A stretch of DNA of 64,000 bases. Source: UBA5072 sp041737175 (GTDB taxonomy: Bacteria; Bacteroidota; Bacteroidia; Bacteroidales; UBA10428). Within the stretch, counting starts at the first letter, position 1; each line of letters opens with the position of its first letter. The translations under genes were made by a program, and so were the position numbers. Where the stretch lies: assembly GCA_041737175.1 (NCBI GenBank), contig JBGSSF010000025.1, forward strand, positions 1-64,000, in the 5' to 3' direction. Below are positions 6,040 to 15,336 of the stretch, piece by piece. Under the pieces are notes generated by a model. The model did not search any database. It was not told the origin of the DNA and worked only from the letters and a program-made list of their open reading frames with translations.

Positions 6040-8454
6040 ATGCTCAGCCTAAAACATATACTGCTATTTTGTTTTCTTTTTAGTATTTTTTCAGTAGCTT
6101 ATTCTCAAGTAGATAGCTCCAATTCCATCGCTTCTGTCTTCATGAATACGGAAAGCATTCCCGGTAAACCTCAAAATTTAAATACACCTTATAATACTAC
6201 AGGCAATAAATTATATATGATAGGCAATCAAGATGGTACATTTCCTGATATTGGTTGGCATGTAAAAGGAGAAATGGGTGGAATTTGGCATCATCCTATA
6301 AAACTTTTAGACGGATTTGAAGCAAGTGTTACTATTGATAATAAAAGTTATGAATTGAATAAAGCTGACGCTTTTGTGAATTTTCCCTTCGGGAATAAAC
6401 ATTTTTACAATACTTTTTCCGATAAAATGTCAATAGAAAGACTTCAGTTTGTCCCTGATAATATAGGGGCAATTTATGTTGAATATTCCATAAATAATAA
6501 AAGCAATAAAACGATAAAAATAGATTTTAATGTAAAGACAATTTCAAATCTAATGCCTGTTTGGTTAGGAGAACGCACAGGAATGATTGATGGCAAAGAC
6601 AACGCTGTATACGATAAAAAAAATAATTATTGGATTGCAAAAGACGCCTTAAATCCATGGTTTGTAGTATATGGTAGTACTTTGGCCGGCTTTCCTGATA
6701 ATAATTTAGAATCAAAAATCAACAAACCTAATACTTCAATTACCAACACGAAATACTCATTTACAATAAAACCAAATTCAGTTTTTAGTTTTCCATTAAT
6801 TGTGGCAGGTTCCACAAAAAATAAAGAGGAGGCTATTAAATCATATAATCAAGTAAGTAAAAACGCTTTTGCATTGGTTTCAAAAAAGAAGAAAAGAGTA
6901 TTGAAGCTTGATGAGAATTCGAAAATTACGCTTAATGATAAAGAAATTGAAACTGCATTCAGATGGCTAAAATTTAATTGTGATTGGTTAACACTTGAGG
7001 TTGACGGAATGGGTAAAGGAATTTGTGCGGGCTATCCCGATTATCCCTGGTGGTTTGGAGGCGACATAGTTTATACTTTGAAGGGCTTAATCGGTACAGG
7101 TTCAAAAGATTTAGTTTATAGTACAATTGATTTAATTCACAGTGTATCTGAAAAAGTTAATGGAAACGGAAGAATAATACACGAAGTTTCAACCAATGGG
7201 GCAGTATATAATTTGGGAAATGTATGTGAAACACCTCAATTCGCTTCTTTGATTTGGGATGTTTTTTGTTGGACAGGAGATCAGGAATTTCTGAATAAAT
7301 ATTTTCCAAGCATCGAAAAAGGATTGACATGGCTCCTCAATAATGATATAGATGGCAACATACTTCCCGATGGATATGGTATGATGGAAATTCATGGCTT
7401 AAATTCGGAAATGATTGATGTAGCTGCATATTCTCAAAAAGCATTTGCTGATGCTGCACAAATGGCAAATATATTGGGTAAAGTAAGATTATCCGAAGAG
7501 TATCAAAAGAAAGCCGATATATTAAAAGAAATAATAAATACGGATTTTTGGGTGCAGGAATTTGATTCTTATGCCGATTTTATTGGCACAAAAGAAGAAG
7601 GCCTGAAACTTGTTGACGAAGCTATGGTAAGAGCCGATACTTTAAAAAATTCCTGGGCTGTTGACGAATTAAAAGATACTAAAACTAAAATTGAAAATGA
7701 TCATTCAAAAACAAAAAAGGGTTTTGTAATATATCATAATTGGGTGGTGAATACTCCCATGGAAACAGGAGTTGCCGAGAAAGAAAAAGCTATCAAAGCA
7801 TTAAACACGGCTCAAAAATTCACCAATCCATACGGAATGTTTGTAACAGGAATTGACCGTGTTGAAACAGCTGGTAATGATGAAAGTTCGTATGCAGCTA
7901 CAGTTAATAAAAATGAATTTACATATACAGGTACCGTAATGACATTGCCAACAGGTGTACAAATTATTGCAGAAAATAATTATGGAAGACCCGATGAAGC
8001 TTTTAAATTATTAAAAAAAGTTTCCAAAACATTTAGTTATGCTTTGCCAGGCTCCATTTACGAAGTTTCACCTGATTATGGAATGATGACGCAGGCATGG
8101 AATATTTATGCTTTTGGTGAACCTATTATCGAACAATTTTTTGGAATAAAACCCCTGGCGCATAAAAAGGAAATTATTATTTCTCCATTACTCCCTTTAA
8201 CGTTAACAGATGGAAAAATTGAAAATGTAACCATTGGGAACAATGAGATTACTTTTATTTTTTCACAAAATGTTACAGCTAATAAATTTGTAATCAATCA
8301 AAAATTGGATGATTGGATGATTATTTTTTCTCAACCGAAAGGAAAATTTAAAAAATGGATTGTAAATGACAAAATCATAAAACCTGAATTGGTAGGTGAA
8401 GTTGAACAAATTAGAATTTCTGGAAGAAAATGTAATTTAGAATTGGCTTATTAG
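6040..8454 (+). CDS. Secreted six-hairpin glycosidase, glycogen-debranching-enzyme-like
   Basis: An 804-residue protein with a clear signal peptide (hydrophobic core LLFCFLFSIFSVAYS, then Q). An N-terminal beta-rich region of about 280 residues precedes an all-helical domain (about 300-700) of the (alpha/alpha)6 barrel type seen in amylo-1,6-glucosidase, GH63 and GH78 relatives. The segments YPDYPWWFGGD, DGYGMMEIHG, NTPMETGVA and PDYGMMTQAWNIYAFG fit that fold. A short beta-domain closes the protein. The substrate cannot be told from sequence; an alpha-linked glycan in the periplasm or outside the cell is inferred. The gene is notably AT-rich and convergent with the permease gene, with only 11 bp between stops. 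Confidence 0.65.
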   Translation: MLSLKHILLFCFLFSIFSVAYSQVDSSNSIASVFMNTESIPGKPQNLNTPYNTTGNKLYMIGNQDGTFPDIGWHVKGEMGGIWHHPIKLLDGFEASVTIDNKSYELNKADAFVNFPFGNKHFYNTFSDKMSIERLQFVPDNIGAIYVEYSINNKSNKTIKIDFNVKTISNLMPVWLGERTGMIDGKDNAVYDKKNNYWIAKDALNPWFVVYGSTLAGFPDNNLESKINKPNTSITNTKYSFTIKPNSVFSFPLIVAGSTKNKEEAIKSYNQVSKNAFALVSKKKKRVLKLDENSKITLNDKEIETAFRWLKFNCDWLTLEVDGMGKGICAGYPDYPWWFGGDIVYTLKGLIGTGSKDLVYSTIDLIHSVSEKVNGNGRIIHEVSTNGAVYNLGNVCETPQFASLIWDVFCWTGDQEFLNKYFPSIEKGLTWLLNNDIDGNILPDGYGMMEIHGLNSEMIDVAAYSQKAFADAAQMANILGKVRLSEEYQKKADILKEIINTDFWVQEFDSYADFIGTKEEGLKLVDEAMVRADTLKNSWAVDELKDTKTKIENDHSKTKKGFVIYHNWVVNTPMETGVAEKEKAIKALNTAQKFTNPYGMFVTGIDRVETAGNDESSYAATVNKNEFTYTGTVMTLPTGVQIIAENNYGRPDEAFKLLKKVSKTFSYALPGSIYEVSPDYGMMTQAWNIYAFGEPIIEQFFGIKPLAHKKEIIISPLLPLTLTDGKIENVTIGNNEITFIFSQNVTANKFVINQKLDDWMIIFSQPKGKFKKWIVNDKIIKPELVGEVEQIRISGRKCNLELAY

Positions 8455-8465
8455 ATTGCCCGGTG

Positions 8466-10832
8466 TTATTCGTACTTTAAGGCTTCAATCGGATTTCCTG
8501 AAGCTGCTTTGTATGTCTGGAAGCTGATCGTAAAAATGGCTATACCTATAGAAGCGAGCCCGGATAAAGCAAAGATCCACCATGACAGTTCAGTTTTATA
8601 AGCAAAATGCTGCAGCCATCTGTTCAAGGCATACCAAGCAACAGGCACAGCTAACAAGAATGAAACTCCAACCCACAGGCTAAATTGACGGGATAATAGG
8701 TAAACTATGGCCAGGTTACTGCTGCCATATACCTTTCTCAGACCGATCTCTTTGGTGCGGCGTTCAATAACAAATATCGACAGTCCGAATAGTCCCAGGA
8801 GTGCAATAATCAGGGATAAAAATGTAAACAGACTGATCATTGCGTTCGTCTGATCTTCTTTGATATACTTAAGACGCATGGCTTCATTTACATAAGAAAA
8901 CTGCATGGGATCTTCAGGAAATACCGAGCTCCATTTTGTTTCGATAAGTTTCATACTTTGTTCCAAAGATTCAGGAGCTATTTTTACTGCCATTTTGGAA
9001 ACCATATGTGGTGATAAAAATATCGCCATGGGATATATCTTTTCATACAATGAACGAATATGAAAGTCCCTGAAAACTCCAATAACCGTCATTTCTGACC
9101 TCCACGGGTAGTATTCAGGACCCTGCAGACGGTAATCCAGCGCATCCTTAATTCCAAGCTTCCTGAGTGCGGTTTCATTAATAATTACAGCGCTGCTATC
9201 TCTTCCATAATCATTTGAGAATGAACGGCCCTGCAACATTTCAATTCCCATGGTTTCAATAAAATCGTAATCTGCATTGATTTCTTCGAATTGAAATGAT
9301 TCACCTGTAGCAGGATCCTTCAGGTCAAATATCCAGAATTCATTGTTGGGAGGTATATACGCTGCTCCTGAAACATCAATGATGGCCGGAATGGTTCTTA
9401 ACTCTTCCTTCAAACGCATATATTCAGGATAGGAGTCATACGGAATTTCAAAAACAACCAGTTGTTCTTTGCGAAATCCCAAATCCTTATTGTGTAACAG
9501 GCTCAATTGCTTCTGTATTCCAATAAGGCAGGAAACAAGACAAATCATTATGCTAAACTGAAATATTACCAAGACGCCACGTGAGGGTATTTTTAGGTCA
9601 TTAACCGGTATTGTATTTTTAATGGCTTCAATAGGTCTGAATCTGGCAACTTGCAATGCAATATAAACACTGGCCAGGTAACCCAGGACAATTACCAGTG
9701 CAAGAAATATGCTTACTGTACCCATGTTAATCATAAAACCATGTAATATCTTAAGACTCATGTTGATTTCAAAGAAGGGAATAATAAGTACAAGGATAAT
9801 TACACCGATAATTAATGCCATCAGGAAAACGATAAGGAATTCTGCAGTAACCAGAGAAACCAGCTGCTTTCCCTGAGCTCCGTTTACTTTCCTGATGCCA
9901 AATTCCCTGATTCTCTGGAAGGAAAGCGCCATTGAAAGCAATATAAAATTGACCAGTGCGATGACCAATACCAACACTGCAATAGATGCAAATATTATCA
10001 CCCGGGTTATGCTACCCTGGGGTTCGATATCTATATCCAGACTTGTTGAATAAAGATGAATATCGCTTAGAGGTTGTAACCTGAAATGCAAGTCCTTAGC
10101 CTTATCCTCCGGAACATATTTAGTTATTAAACCAGGCAGCTTTTCGTTAATCCTGCTGTTCATGTCCGGCTGTTTTGTTAAAATGTAAGTCAAAATTGAA
10201 CTATTCCCCCAGTTAGTTAAGCTCGATTCATTGCGTTGCTTTGCGAAAAACTCCATTGACAATAGAATATTCGCATGAAAATGCGATTGTTCCGGAAAAT
10301 CTTTAAATATGCCTTCAACCATGAATTCATGATCCTTATTGTCAATTCTTAATGTAATCTGATTCCCTACTGCATTTTGAGCTTTAAAATATTTTTCAGC
10401 CATTCTTTCTGATATCAGTATCCTGTCAGATGCCCGTAACATTTTTTCCGGATCACCATGAGTTACCGGAAAACTGAAAACACCAAAGAAACAGGAGTCC
10501 GCAAACATCAATCCCTTTTCTCCTGTTGCTTTTTCATTTTGCTTGACAAAAAACCTGCCCTCATCAAATTTGGTTATCCTTGAAATTTTCTCAATTTCCG
10601 GACAATACTCATACAGAGCGGGAGCAAGAACATAAGGTGTTAAAGCGAAATTATCCGTTAATACCCTGGAAATCCGGTCCCTTTTCACATGAAACCGGTC
10701 GTAGCTTAATTCAAATTTTACATGGAGGAGAATTAACGTACAGCAAACAAGTCCCAGGGACAGTCCCAGGACATTGATGATTGAAAAAAGCTTGTTTTTC
10801 CAAAGATGTCTTAAGGAAATCCTGAAATTCAT
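8466..10832 (-). CDS. ABC transporter permease, MacB/FtsX type
   Basis: The 788 residues show the duplicated MacB/FtsX arrangement common in Bacteroidota. An N-terminal MNFRISLRHLWKNKLFSIINVLGLSLGL segment with TM1 leads into a periplasmic MacB-PCD-like domain to about residue 280 and a three-helix FtsX domain (RIREFGIRKVNGA signature). A second TM, a second periplasmic domain and a final FtsX domain with the parallel signature RTKEIGLRKVYG follow. Such proteins work with a MacB-like ATPase as mechanotransmission exporters and do not form a true channel. No ATPase or membrane-fusion partner lies next to it in this window, so the gene is an orphan permease here. Confidence 0.88.
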   Translation of the reverse strand: MNFRISLRHLWKNKLFSIINVLGLSLGLVCCTLILLHVKFELSYDRFHVKRDRISRVLTDNFALTPYVLAPALYEYCPEIEKISRITKFDEGRFFVKQNEKATGEKGLMFADSCFFGVFSFPVTHGDPEKMLRASDRILISERMAEKYFKAQNAVGNQITLRIDNKDHEFMVEGIFKDFPEQSHFHANILLSMEFFAKQRNESSLTNWGNSSILTYILTKQPDMNSRINEKLPGLITKYVPEDKAKDLHFRLQPLSDIHLYSTSLDIDIEPQGSITRVIIFASIAVLVLVIALVNFILLSMALSFQRIREFGIRKVNGAQGKQLVSLVTAEFLIVFLMALIIGVIILVLIIPFFEINMSLKILHGFMINMGTVSIFLALVIVLGYLASVYIALQVARFRPIEAIKNTIPVNDLKIPSRGVLVIFQFSIMICLVSCLIGIQKQLSLLHNKDLGFRKEQLVVFEIPYDSYPEYMRLKEELRTIPAIIDVSGAAYIPPNNEFWIFDLKDPATGESFQFEEINADYDFIETMGIEMLQGRSFSNDYGRDSSAVIINETALRKLGIKDALDYRLQGPEYYPWRSEMTVIGVFRDFHIRSLYEKIYPMAIFLSPHMVSKMAVKIAPESLEQSMKLIETKWSSVFPEDPMQFSYVNEAMRLKYIKEDQTNAMISLFTFLSLIIALLGLFGLSIFVIERRTKEIGLRKVYGSSNLAIVYLLSRQFSLWVGVSFLLAVPVAWYALNRWLQHFAYKTELSWWIFALSGLASIGIAIFTISFQTYKAASGNPIEALKYE

Positions 10833-11066
10833 GATGCTGAGATATTTTGTTTATAATTGAGACGCACAGAATAAACTAATGTTACATGAACAGATTTCAA
10901 ATGCGACAATATCACTACAAAATATGCAGAAGTCATAACATATTCAAAATAGCGGGAGTATATTATTAAATTCCTATATTGTATTAAATTGACACCTTGT
11001 ACCCGGACAGTAATAAAACGTGAGTACTGTAAGCGAAAGAAAACAATAATTTAAAATACAAATGAA

Positions 11067-11912
11067 ATGAAATCCAGAACATTAATATTCATTGCAATAG
11101 TGACTATTTTCATGTCTTTCAAAAGTAATGCTATGGATAAGAGATCTCCAAAAGCAGGAAGCTTCAATATAGAAAAAGATCTATTATTGGCGCAATTTGA
11201 TTGTAAAACTGATGTAGATGACCTTCAGACTGTAGCAGCCTTGGCTACTTTATTGTCTGACTCCAAATTTTCAAAAATACATTATCACGCAGTTGCTGGT
11301 ACATATGGTATCCAGGAAGGGCTATATGTCCCACCCAATGCTTTGTTTCAGCTCGCTTTTGGAGACAACTGGACAGACGCACATGAAAATATAAAAGACG
11401 CTGTTGAACAAGTTAAAAATATTATTAAAGCAACCCTCGCAAACCAAGGTGATATATGGATTGCAGAAGCAGGTCAATCTGATTTTACTGCTAGACTTAT
11501 AAAAACTATTCAATCTGATTTTCCTGAAATGTGCATTTCACAGCGTATTCATGTGGTTCAACATAGTGATTGGAATGAAGAATCTACTTCCCCTGAGAAC
11601 CTGCAATTCGTAAAGAAAAATACTGATTATCAGAAGATACCTGATGGTAACGTGGTTGGAAACGGAACGCCGGGATTTCGTTCCCCTGAATATACGCAAT
11701 GGAAGAATAAAATCGCGAATCCTAAATTGATTGAAATATGGCAGCTTGCCATTGATTTATCAAACAAGTATAACGGAAAAGAGGGACGTTACAATAATGA
11801 GGCAATTTCGGCCGGTGGATTGGACTTCTCAGACCTTTCCGAAGTTTGTTGGATTTTGGGATTACAAGATATAAAGGATACAGAACATTTTTTTAATCTT
11901 TATTCTAATTAA
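11067..11912 (+). CDS. Secreted nucleoside-hydrolase-like protein
   Basis: A signal peptide (residues 1-22, ending SNA) precedes a 260-residue domain starting LLLAQFDCKTDVDDLQTVAALATLL. The DCKTDVDD cluster matches in position and spacing the calcium-binding Asp cluster of inosine-uridine nucleoside hydrolases and the related DUF1593-type proteins. Later segments IWIAEAGQSDFTARLI and VVQHSDWNEE fit the same fold. The normal DTDxGxDD motif is altered, so the substrate may not be a nucleoside. A short upstream ATG at 11062 is followed at once by a stop and is not used. The gene is AT-rich and stands alone. Confidence 0.6.
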   Translation: MKSRTLIFIAIVTIFMSFKSNAMDKRSPKAGSFNIEKDLLLAQFDCKTDVDDLQTVAALATLLSDSKFSKIHYHAVAGTYGIQEGLYVPPNALFQLAFGDNWTDAHENIKDAVEQVKNIIKATLANQGDIWIAEAGQSDFTARLIKTIQSDFPEMCISQRIHVVQHSDWNEESTSPENLQFVKKNTDYQKIPDGNVVGNGTPGFRSPEYTQWKNKIANPKLIEIWQLAIDLSNKYNGKEGRYNNEAISAGGLDFSDLSEVCWILGLQDIKDTEHFFNLYSN

Positions 11913-11961
11913 CTTAAATTACTGTTTTCTAAGTTTCCAGTAATTGTCTGGAGGGCATATA

Positions 11962-12026
11962 ACCGCTTCGCGGTAAAGGGTTTTTATCGGATAGAAAGTT
12001 CTACAACACCAAAACCGCTCCGCGGT
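11962..12026. repeat. Paired ACCGC-n3-GCGGT stem-loop element
   Basis: Two 13-bp mini-palindromes, ACCGCTTCGCGGT (11962-11974) and ACCGCTCCGCGGT (12014-12026), are arranged in the same orientation 39 bp apart, each with 5-bp arms and a 3-base loop. The pair lies in the 439-bp interval between the nucleoside-hydrolase-like gene and the CDF gene. The layout suggests a dispersed repeat, not a terminator, since no U-run follows. Confidence 0.55.
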
Positions 12027-12044
12027 ATAGGGTGGCAAATATGT

Positions 12045-12272
12045 TTGTTTTTCTACACCTGCTTCAGACTAAAAATAAATAGTGGCTTCCTCATTTATCA
12101 GCCTGGTGAAGTATTTTGTGCAGTCAGATTTCACAATCTGGAATTGAATAAAGAAAATCTTGACCTTGTTTTATCTGAATCGGAACTTATAAAAACAGAT
12201 ACTGTGAGTGACAACAAGTTTAAAAACGGAATCATAATACAGGTGTATCTTTTAAAATACAAAGGCAAGTAA
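12045..12272 (+). pseudogene. Possible 3' remnant of a gene, unknown function
   Basis: An open frame of 75 codons begins 18 bp after the paired stem-loop element. Its C-terminal half (FLIYQPGEVFCAVRFHNLELN onward, ending VYLLKYKGK) reads like genuine protein sequence, while the first 20 residues (MFFYTCFRLKINSG) do not. No ribosome binding site is visible. It could be the surviving end of a gene disrupted near the repeat element, or a small real gene. No function is proposed. Confidence 0.25.
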
Positions 12273-12351
12273 AGTGATTAATTTAATATAATTCAAAATT
12301 AACGGATTTGAAAATAACAAGAATTGATACAGGCCACCGGCTAAGTGCTCT

Positions 12352-13263
12352 TTAGTCTTTTAGATGATCATCAAAAGAATCCGGGTCATTTAATGGTTCC
12401 AGATGGATAAAGACACTCGAATGTGGCAGTTCAGCAGCTATTTCCTTTTCAATCTTTTTCGAAAACTCATGTGACTGGTAAATGGTTAAATCGCCCGGAA
12501 TAAGTAAATGAAAGGTGATGAAACTTTTTGATGAGGATTGTCTTGTATACAACGCATGATAATCAATTCCCTGTTCTTTATAGCGGTCCAGTATTTTCCG
12601 GATTAGTATCATTTCTTTTTCAGAAAGCTTTGAATCCATGAGCCCATCTGTTGAACGGACAATGAGCTTTGCACCAGTATAAACAATGCTTAAAGCTACA
12701 CCAATTGCCATAAGCGGGTCCAATAATTGCCAATTGGTAAGTTTAACCAGCACAATGCCTACAATGATTCCTATTGTTGTCCAAACATCAGTCATTAAAT
12801 GGTGCGCATCAGCTTCAAGGGTAATCGAGTTATGCTTTCGTCCATAGTGCATAAGAATACGGGATGTCACAAAGTTTATCAGGGTTGCCAAAATTGAAAG
12901 TGCCATACCAATATTTAATTCCTCTAATAAACGGGGATGATAAATACGATTGACAGCAGCGTATACAATTCCAATAGCTGCCAAAACAATTAATATACCT
13001 TCAATTAAACTTGAGAAATATTCTGCTTTATCATGTCCGAAAGGATGTTCTTTATCTGGTGGATGGGCGGCAATTGTCAACATAATAAGTGCGACAATTC
13101 CTGCAGCAAGATTTATAAATGATTCCATTGCATCCGATAGGAAACCTACTGAACCGGTAACCTGATAAGCAGCCCATTTAATTATAATCGTTAGAATGGA
13201 AGCAATTATTGAAATCCATGCAATAGGCGCTAATGATTTTTTTTGTAATAAGGTATAAATCAT
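12352..13263 (-). CDS. Cation diffusion facilitator (CDF) family metal exporter
   Basis: A 303-residue inner-membrane antiporter that exports divalent metals such as Zn2+, Fe2+ or Mn2+ in exchange for protons. Six membrane helices are evident. The metal site residues sit in LSDAMES on helix 2 (Asp44) and ADAHHLMTD on helix 5, and the HPFGHDKAEY loop between helices 2 and 3 is canonical. The cytoplasmic C-terminal domain from about residue 210 (ILDRYKEQGIDYHALYTRQS, FHLLIPGDLT) is of the dimerising CDF type. Helix 2 carries Asp rather than His in the A-site, as in FieF-like proteins; metal preference is not certain. Confidence 0.92.
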   Translation of the reverse strand: MIYTLLQKKSLAPIAWISIIASILTIIIKWAAYQVTGSVGFLSDAMESFINLAAGIVALIMLTIAAHPPDKEHPFGHDKAEYFSSLIEGILIVLAAIGIVYAAVNRIYHPRLLEELNIGMALSILATLINFVTSRILMHYGRKHNSITLEADAHHLMTDVWTTIGIIVGIVLVKLTNWQLLDPLMAIGVALSIVYTGAKLIVRSTDGLMDSKLSEKEMILIRKILDRYKEQGIDYHALYTRQSSSKSFITFHLLIPGDLTIYQSHEFSKKIEKEIAAELPHSSVFIHLEPLNDPDSFDDHLKD

Positions 13264-13297
13264 TATTAGGATGTTAAGAAGGCATGAGCATTAAATA

Positions 13298-13330
13298 CAA
13301 ATATATCAAAACTCAATACAGCTTAATAAA
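13298..13330 (-). promoter_or_regulatory. Candidate promoter of the CDF gene
   Basis: On the minus strand, TATATTTG (13298-13305) matches the Bacteroidota -7 consensus and is preceded by TTTA (13327-13330) at a 21-base spacing, one mismatch from TTTG. The box lies 34 bp before the start codon. The remaining bases up to the MBOAT stop at 13512 show nothing else of note. Confidence 0.45.
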
Positions 13331-13511
13331 GGTCTTTTATTCATTTTTTATATTTTAAATGCTATCTGGAATCTTGCATGATTCCGGATACTCAAAGGAA
13401 GTTGGCAGTTTACTTGCAATCTGGATTTTTAATGACACAACAATCATTTTTAATTCCACTAAGATTGGAATTGAGATTTTAATGAATGGACAGATAATTG
13501 GAAGACCTGGT

Positions 13512-15008
13512 TTAAAACTGAAAGTATATAAAGGTTCTCTCATTGCCCAGGTAAATCAGGCAGATAAAGGCCAGGATCCAGTAAATGCTCCATCTTAAAA
13601 CAACAGGATAATGCTGTATTTCCAGCCCGTGTTGCCTCTTTCTCTGGAGCCATTCTATAATTACCATGACAGCAATGGCAATGCTTGCATCAATCAATGT
13701 AGAGGATATGCCCCTTCCCCGGAGATTAAGAATTGAAAGAGAAAAAATACCGTTGGCGAAAATGTTCCGGATATAGGCAATAGCTTCATGAATTGAGTCA
13801 GCCCTGAAGAAAATCCAGGCCAATAGAACAACAGTCAGTGTCACTATGGTTTCCAATCCGACGACAATCCAATTGTTATTGTTCGTACCCATCTTCTTCA
13901 GCAGTTTCTTTCTTGGTTTACCCTGCCAGTGGTGAACAATCAGAAAAACACCATGAATCATTCCCCACACAATAAAGGTGTAATTGGCACCATGCCATAA
14001 TCCGGTCAGGAACCAGGTTATCAGGCTCGCCACTATGTAAATGAACATGTCCGTTTTCATGAATCCCACCTTTTCTGAGTGGATTTTCCAGGATATTGAA
14101 AATGACAACGGCAGGAATATGTAATCTCTGAACCACTGCGTCAGTGAAATATGCCACCGCTTCCAGAATTCGGTAATGTCGCGGGAAAAATAGGGATAGG
14201 CAAAATTTTGCATTAAATTGAAGCCCAAAAGTTTTCCGGTTCCTATGGCTATATCTGAATATCCCGAAAAATCACCGTAAAGCTGGAACGCAAAAAATAC
14301 AGCGCCCATAACCAGCACGCTGCCTTCCAGTGTACCGTGATTACTGAATATGTAATCCGCATTTGCGCCGCAGGTATCAGCAAGTACGATCTTTTTGAAC
14401 ATCCCCCATAAGATCTGTCTGAGTCCGTCAACCATTTTGGCATATTCAAATTCCCGTTTACTTGAAATTTGCGGAAGCAGAGTTGAAGGACGTTGAATTG
14501 GACCTGCCAGGATAATCGGGAAAAAACTCAGTGTGAGAAGCACATCAAAAAGGTTTTCATGCGCTCTCAGATTTTTCTTGTAGATATCAATAATATAGCT
14601 GAGGGATAAGAAAGTGTAAAAACTTATTCCTACCGGAAGTACAATCCGGGTGGTGGAGCGGGTCAGATCATAACCGATGATCCCTATGAAATCAATAAAA
14701 CTATCAATGAAAAAGTTGTAGTATTTAAACACGCACAGAACACCCAGGTTTATCACCAACCCTGCCGTTAACCAGAGTTTTCTTTTCTTTTCATTTTCGC
14801 TCCGGTCCATGTATAATCCGATAAGGTAATTACTCCCGGAAATGAATATCAATAGAAACAGGAACCGCCAGTCCCACCATCCGTAGAAAACATAGCTAGC
14901 CACCAGGAGCAGTGCATTCTGCAACTTCAGGTTTTTGTTAATAACGAACCAGTAAAGTGCGAAAACAACCGTCAGAAAAACAACAAATTCTATTGAACTG
15001 AATATCAT
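13512..15008 (-). CDS. MBOAT-family O-acyltransferase (AlgI/DltB-like)
   Basis: A 498-residue polytopic membrane protein with about 11 hydrophobic helices. The catalytic His region is LTGLWHGANYTFIVWGMIHG, and the upstream FWKRWHISLTQWFRDYIFLPL motif is the second MBOAT signature. Proteins of this class transfer an acyl group from a carrier or CoA donor across the membrane to a hydroxyl on an exported polymer, as AlgI does for alginate and DltB for teichoic acid. It is the last gene of a three-gene unit, 36 bp after the acyl carrier gene, so the donor is very likely that carrier. The acceptor is unknown. No SGNH-type AlgJ/AlgX or DltD partner follows. Confidence 0.92.
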   Translation of the reverse strand: MIFSSIEFVVFLTVVFALYWFVINKNLKLQNALLLVASYVFYGWWDWRFLFLLIFISGSNYLIGLYMDRSENEKKRKLWLTAGLVINLGVLCVFKYYNFFIDSFIDFIGIIGYDLTRSTTRIVLPVGISFYTFLSLSYIIDIYKKNLRAHENLFDVLLTLSFFPIILAGPIQRPSTLLPQISSKREFEYAKMVDGLRQILWGMFKKIVLADTCGANADYIFSNHGTLEGSVLVMGAVFFAFQLYGDFSGYSDIAIGTGKLLGFNLMQNFAYPYFSRDITEFWKRWHISLTQWFRDYIFLPLSFSISWKIHSEKVGFMKTDMFIYIVASLITWFLTGLWHGANYTFIVWGMIHGVFLIVHHWQGKPRKKLLKKMGTNNNNWIVVGLETIVTLTVVLLAWIFFRADSIHEAIAYIRNIFANGIFSLSILNLRGRGISSTLIDASIAIAVMVIIEWLQRKRQHGLEIQHYPVVLRWSIYWILAFICLIYLGNERTFIYFQF

Positions 15009-15044
15009 ATCAATACTGTTAAATTATCATCCAGGCGGATTCTT

Positions 15045-15302
15045 TTAAACATACTGATTAACCAGTGCAATAATGTTGTTTACTGTATCGAATGCCTCAG
15101 GAGTGGCTTTACTGGGTGGTATTTTTATTTTAAATTTGTTTTCCAGAAAAATCAGCAACGATACCATCGAAAATGAATCTACATACCCGCTTGAGATCAA
15201 AGGTGTGTCATAGGTAATTTCAACATCCTCATCCTCGAGGTATTCCTTGATCACATAGTTTAGGACCAGATCCTTCATTTCCTGGGTGTTCATTTTTTTC
15301 AA
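15045..15302 (-). CDS. Acyl carrier protein
   Basis: An 85-residue acidic helical protein. The phosphopantetheine attachment serine is Ser43 in SGYVDSFSM, a variant of the usual DSL motif that is also seen in DltC-like carriers. It lies between an AMP-forming ligase gene (34 bp upstream) and an MBOAT gene (36 bp downstream) on the same strand. This suggests a dedicated carrier loaded by that ligase and not the fatty-acid synthase ACP. A second Met at codon 4 (MNTQEM) could be the true start. Confidence 0.88.
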   Translation of the reverse strand: MKKMNTQEMKDLVLNYVIKEYLEDEDVEITYDTPLISSGYVDSFSMVSLLIFLENKFKIKIPPSKATPEAFDTVNNIIALVNQYV

Positions 15303-15336
15303 ATTTTAATTTTTATTTTTAAGTCAGTTCATCTTC

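Noticed and set aside
13355..13598. Opposed open frames of 62 and 79 codons overlapping the MBOAT 3' end
   Set aside because: Both are short, overlap each other or the real gene, lack a ribosome binding site and show no motif. They read like translated AT-rich spacer.
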